Below are positions 9,764 to 20,607 of a stretch of 64,000 nucleotides of DNA, in pieces; position 1 is the stretch's first letter, and the number at the start of each line of letters is the position of its first letter. A model generated the notes under the pieces. That model worked only from the letters and a program-made list of their open reading frames with translations, searched no databases and was not told where the DNA came from. The position numbers and the translations under genes are program-made. The stretch is from Trema orientale (taxonomy: Eukaryota; Streptophyta; Magnoliopsida; Rosales; Cannabaceae): positions 105,295 to 169,294 of the forward strand of contig JXTC01000295.1 of assembly GCA_002914845.1 (NCBI GenBank), given 5' to 3'.

Positions 9764-11442
9764 ATGGCAAACACCAGAAACACTACCATAAACGCTGGAG
9801 TTAGCCAAAACCAACCCCAAAGTACTGTGGCTGCACAGGGCAATCCTGTTCAGGATCAACCTGTTGTGACTGCACCAGAGGATATCGTACAGAGACAGGA
9901 TCGCATGGAGGACGCATTAGTAAACCTTCAATAAATCACCAATCAGATTAATGATTCTCTGCGACGACTCGTTGAAGGACAAATGGTTACTCCACCACAA
10001 CAGGAACGACCAAGAGAACGTCTTACTCGATAAATTGAAAGAGGAATTCAGATCCGGGGGGAAGGAAATCGCGACCAGCCCAGAACCCAATTGGAGCCTA
10101 TGCTGATCGCACCTCCAAAGGGAAAGAAAAAGTCGCGAACTTGCCACAGGAATCTGGCACTGGGAGTTCGAGCACCGATCATGGACAACCTTTCAAGAGA
10201 GCAACCGTCAATCGAGATCGTCGAAGTAGTGAGTAGAATCGTCAATCGAGGAGCGTCTTCGAAAGAATTAGCAGGGAACCCAGGCAGAATCCTATAGACT
10301 TAAGATAACACTTAGAGCAGCGACATAGCCGTGAGCAATCTACATCGCACCATCACAATTAAAGTCGATCTCGTCGTGCTATTACAGTAGAGTCTTCACA
10401 AAGGTCGCAGCAGACCCTGCCTAACCAAACTACTGCAGCACATCGTAACAACGATCAAAGACCATCCCAACCACCAATTAATGCTCTTCCTCCAAATATT
10501 GATGTTCATAATTTTAGGATTGCATTAGAGACGATTGCCAGTTGGGATGATGAGCTCGTGGATGGATATCGTCAATCGCCATTCAACGAGAAAGTTCAAG
10601 CTGCTGCCTTGCCTATTGGATTTAAACTTCCCACCATAAACACTTTTAATGGGAAAACTGATCTACAGGACCATATGGACCACTTCAGCGATTTGATGGA
10701 GCTCCATCGGGTCGATGACCTCGCACGATGTAGATGTTTTACTGTAACCCTCACAGGAGCAGCGAAGAAGTGGTTTCGAAGACTCTAGCCCAGTTCAATC
10801 TCATCCTGGCAACAACTTCAAACTGTATTTTTAAGACAGTTTCAGGCTGCCAAAAATTTCACTGTCCCGTTGGTCAGTTTGTCAACCATTCGATAAGGTC
10901 CAGAGGAGACTCTGTGATCCTATCTCAATTGCTTTACCTCAGAATTGGCAAAAGTGAGCAACCCGCCTGAAGGAGGAGTCTTAACACTGCTGATGGCTGG
11001 GGTGCGAGCTGAAATTAAACTCTGGGAAGAGCTGCTCGAACGGGAATGTAGAACTCTTGAGGACTTCTATCGACGAGTTGGCCGTCATCTAAGAGTGGAA
11101 TCTTCACGTGAGAATCTTTACAAGACGAAGGGAGGAAAAAATTCAACTAAAGATGCGACCACAACCAAAAACAACAATAATTATAAAACGTCAAACAAGA
11201 GAAAAAGCGAGCAGCCAGCTAAGAAGCAGCCCGAATTGAAGAAGCAGGAAGTTCCAAAGGCTCCCATGAGATTCAACAACTATACTGAGCTGAGTGCACC
11301 GATATCTATGCGGTTACAAATCAGCATGAGCGATATCGTCAACCGGAGCCAATTAAGCGCGAAAGGGCAAAACGTGATCCCAACAAATTCTGCCAGTATC
11401 ACAATGATATTGGGCACGATACCAACAACTATTACACCCTAA
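9764..11442 (+). pseudogene. gag of the gypsy element, broken
   Basis: ATG at 9764 opens a Gln/Thr-rich leader (MANTRNTTINAG) that stops at 9932-9934 (TAA where CAA is expected). Gag-type sequence continues in several frames: FNGKTDLQDHMDHF and CFTVTLTGAAKKWFRRL near 10650-10785 resemble the retrotransposon gag core, and a Lys-rich region (KKQPELKKQEVPK) lies near 11220-11260. At least two frameshifts (about 10945 and 11440) and several stops break it. No intact zinc knuckle was seen. Confidence 0.8.
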
Positions 11443-11744
11443 AAGATGAGATCGAAAGATTAATTAAAGAAGGGCAACTACGACAGTACACCTGGAAAAA
11501 TAATGAAAGAAGAGAAGAAAACCAGCAGCGACCTCCTGAAGTACAGCGAGAAGTGCGAACTATTTTCGGGGGACTGCATGTTGGAGGAGATTCGAGGAGG
11601 GCACAAGATAGGTATGCGAGAGAAGCTCGACAGCAACCATTGACCAACATCATGCATCTTGAGAAGTGACCACAAAAACTTCAACGGGTACCTGATATGG
11701 ACATCACCTTTACGGAGCAGGACACGAGGGAAGTCCATTACCCG

Positions 11745-14700
11745 CATAATGACGCACTAGTCATTAAAATCAATTGCGGGAGCACTCAACTATGGCGAGT
11801 ACTGATAGATAATGGAAGTGCTGTCGACATCCTATAATATAAAGCCTTCAAGAAGATGGGGTTAAGTGACTCCGATTTAAAACCCACTGTCACTCCACTC
11901 TACAGATTTACTGGGGATAGTATAATGCCTAGGGGCATGATTGAATTGATGGTTAACGTTGGAACTTACCCTAGAGTTTCAACAGTAGTGACTCAATTTT
12001 TAGTTGTAGATTGCCCCTCTGCATTTAATGCTGTATTAGGAAGATCAACTTTGAAGGAACTTCGAGCTGTCACTTCAATTTATCATCTCGCCATGAAGTT
12101 CCCAATGCAGCATGGAGTAGGTGAAGTGCGAGGTAACCAATATGACGCACGTATTTGTTATAATAATTCATTAAAACTCGCATTAAAGGATACAACACCT
12201 CGCACAATGATGGTCCAGCTATAGGGAGAAGCATCAATCAAAGCGTCAACCGAAGACCTCGACCCTCGAGAGATCGATGAAAAGGTCAAAACTGGACCCA
12301 TTGAAGACTTGGAAGATCTGTCAATCGATGAATCTTCAAAGATTCTTAAAATCGGGGAAAAACTTCAGGAACCCGTGCGAGCTACAATGGTCACCTTTCT
12401 AAAGTCGAATTTGGACATCTTCGCATGGCAACATTCGGATATGGTGGGGATTGATCCGAATATCATGTGCCATCGTCTCAACATAGATACAACAAAGAAA
12501 CCAGTGCGTCAGAAAAGAAGGACGATGGACCCAGAACGTTGCGTTGCATTAAAGGAAGAGGTGGATAAGCTGCTCGAAATAGGGTTCATCAGGGAATCTT
12601 TTTATCCAAACTGGCTCGCGAACCCAATTTTGGTAAAGAAACCCAACGGGAAGTGGAGAACTTGTATCGATTTCATTGATCTCAACAAAGCCTGCCCAAA
12701 GGATAGTTTTTCACTCCCGAGAATTGATCAGCTTGTAGATGCAACGTCAGGACACGAACTCTTGAGCTTTATGGACGCATATTCTGGATATAACCAGATC
12801 CCTATGTATGAATTAGACGAGGAGCATACTTTATTCATCACTGATCGAAGGCTGTACTGCTACAAGAAGATCCCTTCGGACTCGTCAACGCGGGAGCAAC
12901 TTATCAGCGTCTTGTCAATATGATATTTGCAAAACAGATTGGCAAGACAATGGAGGTATACGTTGATGATATGCTGGTGAAGTCGAAGAAAGCTGAAGAT
13001 CACATCAAACATCTTGATGAGATGTTCAAAATTCTTCGAAAATATCAGATGAAGCTGAATCCCCAGAAATGCGCGTTCGGAGTAGGATCCGGAAAATTTC
13101 TGGGATTCATAGTCAATCAGCGAGGTATCGAAGCTAATCCATAGAAGATACATGCATTAATTGATATGCAGTCACCTCGCAAACCAAAAGACGTGCAGAG
13201 CCTGGCAGGAAAAGTGGCCGCATTAAGTCGTTTTGTATCTAGGTTGACTGACAAATGCCAACTATTCTTCGAAGTGCTGAAAGGATCGAAGAAATTTGAG
13301 TGGACTGAGAAGTGTGAGCAGGCATTCCAAGAACTGAAGAAACACTTGGGTTCTCCTCCACTCTTGTCGAAGCCAAAATCAGGGGAGAAGCTATATTTAT
13401 ATCTCGCTGTTTCTAAATATGCGACAAGTGCTGCGTTAATTTGAGAAGAAGAAAATATACAGAGACCTGTTTATTACGTAAGCAAAAGACTATTAGACGC
13501 CGAGACAAGATATCCAGAGATGGAGAAGTTGGCGTTAGCACTAGTCATCGCATCTAGGAAGCTTCGACCTTATTTTCACGCGCACACTATCGACGTTTTT
13601 ACAAACTTCCCACTAAAGCAAGTCTTACAAAAACTGGAAGCTTCTGGATGACTGCTAAAGTGGGCGGTTGAGATGAGCCAATTCGACATCAATTTTTGAC
13701 CTCGTGTTGTGATCAAAGGTCAGGTTCTCGTAGATTTTATTGCGGAGTTTACCTATGACGTCAACCTTCCCACCGAAGTAATCGAAAAATCCACTATGGA
13801 CTTGTCAAGGCTGTGGAAACTATACGTCGATGGGTCCTCAAATGAGAATGGAGCTGGTGCGAGCTTGATGTTAATCAGTCCTGAAGGTCATAGTATTCAT
13901 TGTGCACTTCGATTCGGATTTCCAGCATCAAACAATGAGGCAGAATATAAAGCGTTGATAGCTGGACTCAAGCTCGCACAAGAAATGAAGGTCGAGATGA
14001 TCGAAGTATATAGTGACTCCCAGTTAGTTGTTTGCAAGTTATTGGCGATTATCAGCAAGAGTGGGAAGAATGCTGGCCTATTTACAAGAGGTACAGCAAC
14101 TATTTTCGATATTTACTGCTTACAACATTCAACTTCTTCCTCGAACTAAAAATACTCAAGCGGATGCTCTAGCCAAGCTCGCTTCAACAAAAGACTCAGA
14201 ACTGTTGAAGGTAGTGCCAGTTGAACACCTTGCAAAACCAAGCATCGAAGTGGAACCTCAAGTGACCATACCAGTTCATCAGAAACCTACGTGAATGGAT
14301 CCAATAATGAAATATTTACAAAATGGTGAACTTCCCGAGAATAAAGACGATACAAAACGACTTCGGATGAAGGCAGCTCGCTATATTATATATGATGGCA
14401 AACTTTATCGAAGAAGTTTTAGTTCACCATTATTATTATGTGTTGACGAAGAACGGGCATACTACATTATGAAGGAAATTCATGAATGGATATACGGGAA
14501 TCATTCTGGGGGGTAGGCACTTGCAAATAAAGCTCTTAGACAAGGTTATTTTTGGCCCATCATGAAGAAGGACGCAATGGAGTTCGCTCGAAAATGCGAT
14601 AAATGTCAGCGATTTGCAACCGTTCCTCGAATGCCACCTGTTCCTTTAACTTCGATGACTAGCCCATGGCCGTTCATAGTTTGGAGAATAGATATTACAG

Positions 14701-15535
14701 GAATACTCCCGTTGGCACGAGGTGGATTGAAACATGCAGTGGTCGCAGTTGACTACTTTACTAAGTGGACGGAAGCAGAGGCTTTAAGTACCATTTCTGC
14801 AAAGAAGATGATAGATTTTGTTTACAAATCTATAATCTGTCGTTATGGTATACTGCACACAATAATTTCTGATAACAGAAAATAATTCGACTGCGATGAT
14901 TTTCGCAACTTCTGCGACTTCTGCGATAACTTAGGCATCAAGAAAAGTTTATCCGCAGTTGTCCATCCACAAGCCAATGGTCAAGCAGAAGCTATAAACA
15001 AGATACTTAAGCAAAACTTGAAGACAAAGTTAAAAGAACAGAAGGAAGCCTGGCCAGAAATACTCCCCGAAGTATTATGGGCTTATCGCACCACCCAACG
15101 AACCACTACTGAAGAAAGTCCATTCTCCTTAGCTTATGGCTACGAAGCCATGGTGCCAGTTGAAATTGGTGCGAGCTCTCTATGATGATCTACCTATGAG
15201 CATGATCAGAATAATGCATTGATGAGGATTGAGCTCGATCTTTTGGAAGAAAAGCGTGAACAGTCTCAACTTCGGATCACATCATACCAACAGCGCACTG
15301 CTCGATATTACAACTCTCAAGTTAAAAATAGAGAATTCAATATTGGTGATCTTGTTCTTCGATAAGTTCTACCTAACACCAAAGAGCATAGTGCTGGTGT
15401 ATTTGGCCCTTCTTGGGAAGGTCCATATGTTATAGATGCCGTCATTCGACTAGGGACGCGCAGGCTTGCTCAAACTGGAGGACAAAAGATCGAACATGCA
15501 TGGAATGCAGAACAACTTCGTCGATATTATCAATA
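11745..15535 (+). pseudogene. pol of the gypsy element: protease, RT, RNase H, second RNase H, integrase; broken
   Basis: Domains in order: aspartic protease LIDNGSAVDIL (about 11800-11835); reverse transcriptase with FMDAYSGYNQIPM (about 12765-12810) and active-site YVDD (about 12959-12970); RNase H (about 13300-13640, SKRLLDAETRYPEMEK); a second RNase H-like domain starting LYVDGSSNENGAGAS (about 13820) with AEYKALIAGL and SDSQLVV; integrase with CDKCQRF, DITG, ISDN and HPQANGQAE (about 14590-14990). More than ten stops and several frameshifts interrupt it. Stops such as ASGxLLKW and NFxPRVV fit CGA to TGA; SSLxxSTY fits two adjacent CGA to TGA changes; KPTxMDP fits TGG to TGA. It would make no functional polyprotein. 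Confidence 0.92.
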
Positions 15536-16240
15536 AATCTTCATGTATATCTTCATATCTTCAAAAAATGCATCATTTTTCAGAATTCATCAATAAAGAT
15601 GCCATTTCTTCACACTACTTCGATTTATCATCGCATTGTACTTGTTAATTTCGATTGACTTTTATAATTTTATGACAGTCTTCGAACACCATAAAACTCA
15701 GGGGGCAGTAGGATCAGATCATCATCTCCTACTCGCTTCCTAAGGAACTATGCAAAACGTTCATTTAGAGGGTTCGAAATTTTAGATCGCCGAATTTCTA
15801 AAATTTCTTAAAATCTTAGGATTTTCTCCTCGCTTCATGCCATAGCATGTCGTATTACGTAATTTCCCTCCTCGAACGGCAAAGTAACTAAGCAAAACAT
15901 TCATTGTTCGATGTGATATCTTCCTATATTCTATTGACATGGAACTTTTGAAAAACAAATATTGAGTTAGCATCACTCACGTCCGTTGTTTTTCTTAAGT
16001 GACCTAACCTATCCTAACACTTAAAACTCGTTTTAAATCAGTCGGATTCGAATCGTAATAGCATACCGATCAGTCACTTAGTGATTGACTACTTGGTTAA
16101 ATTTTGCACATTTATATTATTTATGCGATGTAAATTTTCTTTTCATTTTGCAGGAAAATATATACGATAAAAAAAAATATTACAAATTATTAACGAGACA
16201 AGCCTGTATTTGTCTTAAAAATTACAAAATTATAAAATGT
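15536..16240. other. Non-coding part of the gypsy element after pol
   Basis: Between the end of pol and the stop codon of the antisense gene. AT-rich, with two related words (CTCCTCGCTTCATGCC-like and CCTCCTCGAACGG-like). No coding region is supported on either strand. It probably contains the 3' ends of both converging transcripts. Confidence 0.5.
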
Positions 16241-18365
16241 CTACTGTGCAGAAGTACTCGCTCCAGTCTCTGCCGGCTTCTCTGCAGCCTTGCTCTGCTT
16301 CCAACTCTCGACCAGTTCGACAACATCCTCGCCAAGAATGGAAAAGTCGAATTCCGGATGCTCACAGAAGATATTATAAATTATAGTTGACGAGGCAAGG
16401 TCGCTAGCTTTCTCTTCGAGTTTCTTAACTTCAGTAGCCTTGAACTCTTCCACTGCTTTTCGACCTGCCTCCTTGGCCGCCTCTTTTAGAGCATCCGGGT
16501 GTTCGGAGATGGTTTTCTCAAGTTCCGTGACTTTTTTCTCGAGCTTTTCCTTCTCCAAGTCCTCGCGCAGCTGCTTCTTCTCTGACTCAAAGGAATTCTT
16601 CTCGTCCTCGCAAGTCTTCTTTAGGTCCTCAAGTACTTAGGTTATCTCTTCGACCTTTTCGCCTTCTTCCACGCACTTGAGGACCGGGTCATACATTAGC
16701 ACAGCAGCTGCAGCAGTCTGAAGTATAACACATTAGCAAAAGTGTCGAAGAATTTAAAGAATTAAGAAACTTACATTTGCGAGCATTCGCATTGCGGCAC
16801 TGAATGCGACCTTAGGAGATCTTTTCTTCATCCTCTCCCAACCTTCTTCAGAGGTGAAGCGATCAATGAAGGCCGCACTCAGGCCAGCCTTTTCTGGTAG
16901 TTGACAAAGATGTGCGAAGATCTCTTCGTCCTTGTCGGCCTGGCTAGCTCCTGCAGAGGAAGTAGCAGGTTCCTTGGACGGCTCACGCTGGTTCGCAGGC
17001 ATTGAAGGCTGAGGAGGAGGCGAGCTAGTAGGAATGTCTTCGAAGGCGACTTTTCTTTTCTTAGAAATATCAACCTTCTCTTTCCCTTTTGTTGAGGGGG
17101 GGTGTTGTCTGGAGTTTTGGATTTTGTAATCGACCCCGGTGTTGAAGGCAGTGCTCGCAAACCGCTGTCGATGGTCATATCTATACAAATGAGGTGTTAG
17201 CATGCGAGGTATGTAATGCGATAAAAAAAAGAGTGGAGGAAAATTACCTTCTTGCGGTTGAGAAGCTGGAGATGGAGCTTCTGGAGATGGTTCGGTAGGA
17301 GGAGCAGGTGTTTTTCGTTTTCTCGTCTTTGAGGACGAAGCACCCGTCTCTTTCTGCCTCCTCGATTTCTTCTTCTTCGAGCTCGAGGGCTTGGATGGAC
17401 GGTTCGCGGAGTAGGGAAGCGCAGCGCCTTTAGGGAACAGCCCGTAGGCGATCAAGTTCTTGGTTGTCCCAAGCTTCTTCCAGTCAAATTCTTCTACTAG
17501 AAGGTCGTTGATCTTGTATACCTTTGTGAGCTGTGCCTCGTTGAGTCCTGGGCGCTCTTTGTTGTCTGCGATGAAATATAAATGCGATCAAGAAAAGCAC
17601 ATTTATGGAGTAAAAGTCAAGGTAGAGAACCACTTACTAGGGTTTTGGAAGAACCCGTTGTCAGCGTAATCGAAGTGGAAGAATGGATTTTTTCATTTTT
17701 CCATATTATTGCGAACTCCGTGAATGGTCTTTATGGCTTGATTCGACCATTTGCTCACGTAAAAGAAACCAAGATCTGAAGGGTTCGACTTCACTTGGTA
17801 GAACCAAGCGAATTCTTCAGGAGTGGGTGATCCTAATCTAAGTTTATGGTATAGTATGTACAAGCCTACCATATATCTATAGGTGTTTAGAGTTAGTTGG
17901 TAGGGAACGACTCCGTAATAGTCAATGATGGATTTGATGTATGGATGAAGCGAGAGGTGAACGCCGCATCTGAGGATGCCTCTGAGAACGAGGCAGTACC
18001 GCGAGGATGGGTGTGTGGTCGATTAAATTTGGTTAGAAGGTGAAGTGTGATGTTGATGTTGTAGTTACGGATGATCTTCTCGAGGTTGTTCGTGTTACAG
18101 CTCATCTTTACGTTGGTACACGACCAATCTCCCTCTACATACTGGTACCCTCTCACGTATTCAGGGGCATCCCTAATGTGTTGAGGCCACTATCTTGGGG
18201 AAGGTCGCCTATGCGAGGACTACTTTGTCTAGTCCCTGTTATCTCTACTTCGGGTTGCTCTATATAATCGTCGAGATCTATAGAGCTAGTCTTTGTGCTC
18301 GAGTCAGAGAATGACAACTCCCCTGAGAATGCATTCCCCTCCCTAAACTCTTTGCTACTAGACAT
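16241..18365 (-). pseudogene. Antisense spliced gene inside the gypsy element (plant retroelement antisense-ORF protein), nearly intact
   Basis: Minus-strand coding exons with good splice sites: 18365-17638, 17565-17248, 17180-16775 and 16718-16241. The start ATG (18365) directly follows an acceptor TTTTTCAG. The N-terminus is Ser/acidic-rich (MSSSKEFREGN). A globular domain follows (HPYIKSIIDYYGVVPYQLT, EEFAWFYQVKSNPSDLGFFY), which resembles what databases call 'putative gypsy-type transposon' or 'plant transposon protein' (recall, not searched). Then a Lys/Ser/Pro-rich linker (KPSSSKKKKSRRQK) and a C-terminal coiled coil (EKEKLEKKVTELEKT, EEFKATEVKKLEEKA) lead to TAG at 16241-16243. Breaks: frame changes near 18185 and 18000, one in a C7 run near 17100, TGA at 17693-17695, and TAA in the last exon (ITxVLED, for CAA). 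Its function is unknown. Confidence 0.75.
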
Positions 18366-19068
18366 CTGAAAAATAAACAGGAAATATTTAATCCTATGCG
18401 GGCATCATCCTACAGGTAAAATTATTGATTTATACTAACCTAAATGCGACCTAGAAATAGGTGTGCTAACTTGTTTATCATTGCAGGTATACTCGCTATA
18501 TGCGAGCAATTTGGGGCTACAAACCCTAGAATTTGTCAACAGACTATTCGACTATTCGAAATCTCAACAGTCCTCTAATTGATCTTAGGGTTCGTCTGAA
18601 GTGTTCGAGTAGTTCTTCGATAATCCGTCATTCAATCTACCTATTTCTATATATGATCTGATTCTCAAATATCAACATTTCATATCTTTATTCTTATGGA
18701 TTTGTCTTATTAATCTAGTCTTTTATATATTTAAGAAGATCCAGAAACAGTCTAATATGAGACTCCTATAGTTCTATGTCTCGTTCCTAATTTCTAGTTT
18801 CTATGCTTAATTCTAAGTTCTTTTCGGTCATGTCAAGTTAAGAGGGTTCTCAGGAATTCTATGGAAAATATACAAAAAATAAGTAGTGCAGAAGAAAAGA
18901 GAAGAGAGAACTGACCTTTTTTTTGTTGAGGAGGTTTCTGGGGTGGCTTGCCGACTCTTCTGGGATGATGTCGATGGAAGAAGTTGGGGTGACTTGCCGG
19001 AGACAGGGAAGAAAAGTTCTGCAATTCGCCAGAGAGGAGATGGAAAGTTTTTAGGCAGATTTCAGAGG
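18366..19068 (-). other. 5' leader exon and leader intron of the antisense gene
   Basis: On the minus strand a leader of about 150 bases runs from a start site expected near 19068 to a donor AAG/GTCAGT (exon end 18916). The following 550-base intron (18915-18366) ends in TTTTTCAG directly against the ATG. The leader has no ATG on this strand. The transcription start is inferred from TATA spacing only. Confidence 0.55.
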
Positions 19069-19096
19069 TAAAGTGGAAAAGGAGAAGAAGAAGGGG

Positions 19097-19106
19097 TATT
19101 TATATA
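19097..19106 (-). promoter_or_regulatory. TATA box for the antisense gene
   Basis: Reads TATATAAATA on the minus strand, followed by CCCC, about 30 bases before the inferred start site and about 400 bases inside the right LTR. It is thus separate from the LTR promoters and points the opposite way. Confidence 0.55.
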
Positions 19107-19483
19107 TTTTGAATATTCATTAAATCACAGCCGTAGATTAAGGTATTTACTTTTTAGATCTGATGGCCGAAATTCGCGTGGGAATTGAATTCAGAAATTA
19201 AAGTGGATTTAATTCTTGAAATTTGAAACATCCCAGGCTGAAACGACAGCTAGTGTTAGCATCATCATCACGTCTATTCAAGAAACGGAGAAGTCGCCTC
19301 GAGTTGTGTCAATTTCTTAAGGGAAGACGACACGTGGATGCATCTGTCAGGAAAAGGTACGCGCGGTTCTGAAAAAGTGATTCAAGACTTGACGACTCTT
19401 CAGAATTTCGAGGAGACCTTGTAACATCACATTTATAAGCTCGCATTTATCAGAGAGAAGCTCCGTTTAGCCTAAAGGCTAAT

Positions 19484-19499
19484 GGAGCTGGGGGGCAAC
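19484..19499 (+). other. Purine-rich tract before the right LTR
   Basis: GGAGCTGGGGGGCAAC immediately precedes the TG of the right LTR. This is the position and composition of the polypurine tract that primes plus-strand DNA synthesis. Confidence 0.75.
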
Positions 19500-20096
19500 T
19501 GTTCTGCGATCTTAAATCCACGTCAGTCAACGACGATAGAGGAAAGTCGACAATTAGTCTACATCAGGCCGCACATATGTTTTCTTGATTGAAGTGCAAC
19601 CTCCTCCAGATGCGATAGGTGCGACCAGCATGAAAAAGGAAACCTGTTCAAATGGGTAATTCGCAAAGAAAGGGAAACGAACTTCTGAATGGAAATCGAG
19701 TAGTTTCTTTATTTAATTTGAGATGTTACCCGAATTGAATATTGTTACTCGAAATTGTATTTTTTATGCACTTACCCTTTGTGTAATTAGAAAACCTTGA
19801 GCCATCCTCATCTATATAAAGATGGTTCATTCTCATTGTAATTCACGAGACAATTTTCTTCACAAACACTTTATCACATTCTGTAATTCTCTCTGCTCTC
19901 ATCTTGGGACTTAGGGAAACTCTTTGTAATCCTCCAGAAAATAATGAAGAACAGTGGACGTGGGCTCATCTTTTTTGGGACCGAACCACTATAAAATTCT
20001 TGTCTTCATATTTACTTTGCTTTATCAATCATTTTCACACACAAGCCACATCTCGTAATTTTCTTAAATTCATTGTTGACAAAACCTCCGTCAACA
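19500..20096 (+). repeat. Right LTR (597 bp)
   Basis: Starts TGTTCTGCG and ends CCGTCAACA. TATATAAAG at 19813-19821. Contains the 11-bp segment missing from the left copy, which fully accounts for the length difference (597 against 586). Confidence 0.92.
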
Positions 20097-20101
20097 TTCG
20101 T
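20097..20101. repeat. Target-site duplication, right (TTCGT)
   Basis: Identical to 9112-9116. The pre-insertion site would have read ...GCTATTG TTCGT GTACC... . Confidence 0.9.
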
Positions 20102-20182
20102 GTACCTTTTACATTCATTAAAACAATAGTAAACACAAACCACAACGAAATATCTAGAAAACGATAGTGTCCAAAAAACACA

Positions 20183-20265
20183 ACATAAACTGGTGAGGCG
20201 ACAACTAAATAAAAATGACAACAGGACATAAACTGGTGAAACGACAACTAAATAAAAATGACAAT
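20183..20265 (+). repeat. 43-bp tandem duplication
   Basis: Two copies starting ACATAAACTGGTGA (at 20183 and 20226) with a few differences, just outside the gypsy element. No coding content. The remaining sequence up to the tRNA gene shows no feature. Confidence 0.8.
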
Positions 20266-20534
20266 ATCTTAAAAGCAAGGATAAATTTTCTTTTTTTTCT
20301 TTTTTTTTTTTGAGAATGAAAAGAAAGGATAATTAAAGCCGACAATAGCTAGAAAATGATTAGCATTATCAAAACGACATTAGCTAGCCTTGGTTGATTA
20401 ATCGAACCCCAGAAACATGTGATAGCAAATCATAGGCTTGATGGCTCAGGTATCCCAATTCCCAGGCGGGTCGAAGAATACAAAGTACGATGTATTCAAT
20501 TGCAATGGTGGAAACTCTTTAATAACTCAACTAA

Positions 20535-20539
20535 GCGGG

Positions 20540-20582
<43 letters not shown>

Positions 20583-20607
20583 GCGTGTTCGATCCACGCT
20601 CACCGCA
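20535..20607 (+). tRNA. tRNA-Phe (GAA anticodon)
   Basis: 73 bases with a complete cloverleaf. Acceptor arms GCGGGGA and TCACCGC pair with discriminator A. The D arm contains AGCTCAGTTGGGAGAGC (box A). Anticodon GAA is at 20568-20570. The T arm GTTCGATCC (box B) is flanked by GCGTG/CACGC. The sequence matches what I remember of nuclear plant tRNA-Phe. No intron and no encoded CCA. A CAA triplet lies just upstream (CTCAACTAA) and a T-rich pol III terminator follows (TTTCTTTATTT). It lies 438 bases beyond the gypsy insertion, apparently undamaged. Confidence 0.97.

Larger units (their letters stand above)
9117..20096 (+). mobile_element. Complete but decayed Ty3/gypsy LTR retrotransposon, Tat-lineage layout
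   Basis: A 10,980-bp element bounded by two TG...CA LTRs and a perfect TTCGT duplication. Order: LTR, primer-binding site, gag, protease, reverse transcriptase, RNase H, a second RNase H-like domain, integrase, a ~4-kb non-pol region with an antisense spliced gene, a purine-rich tract, LTR. The second RNase H plus a long 3' region with an antisense ORF are known traits of Tat-type elements. Every sense-strand coding domain is interrupted, so the copy cannot be autonomous. Confidence 0.93.

Noticed and set aside
19024-19024. Coding start for the antisense gene in the leader exon
   Set aside because: The open frame there begins at TTG; the leader contains no ATG, and the ATG at 18365 directly follows a strong acceptor.
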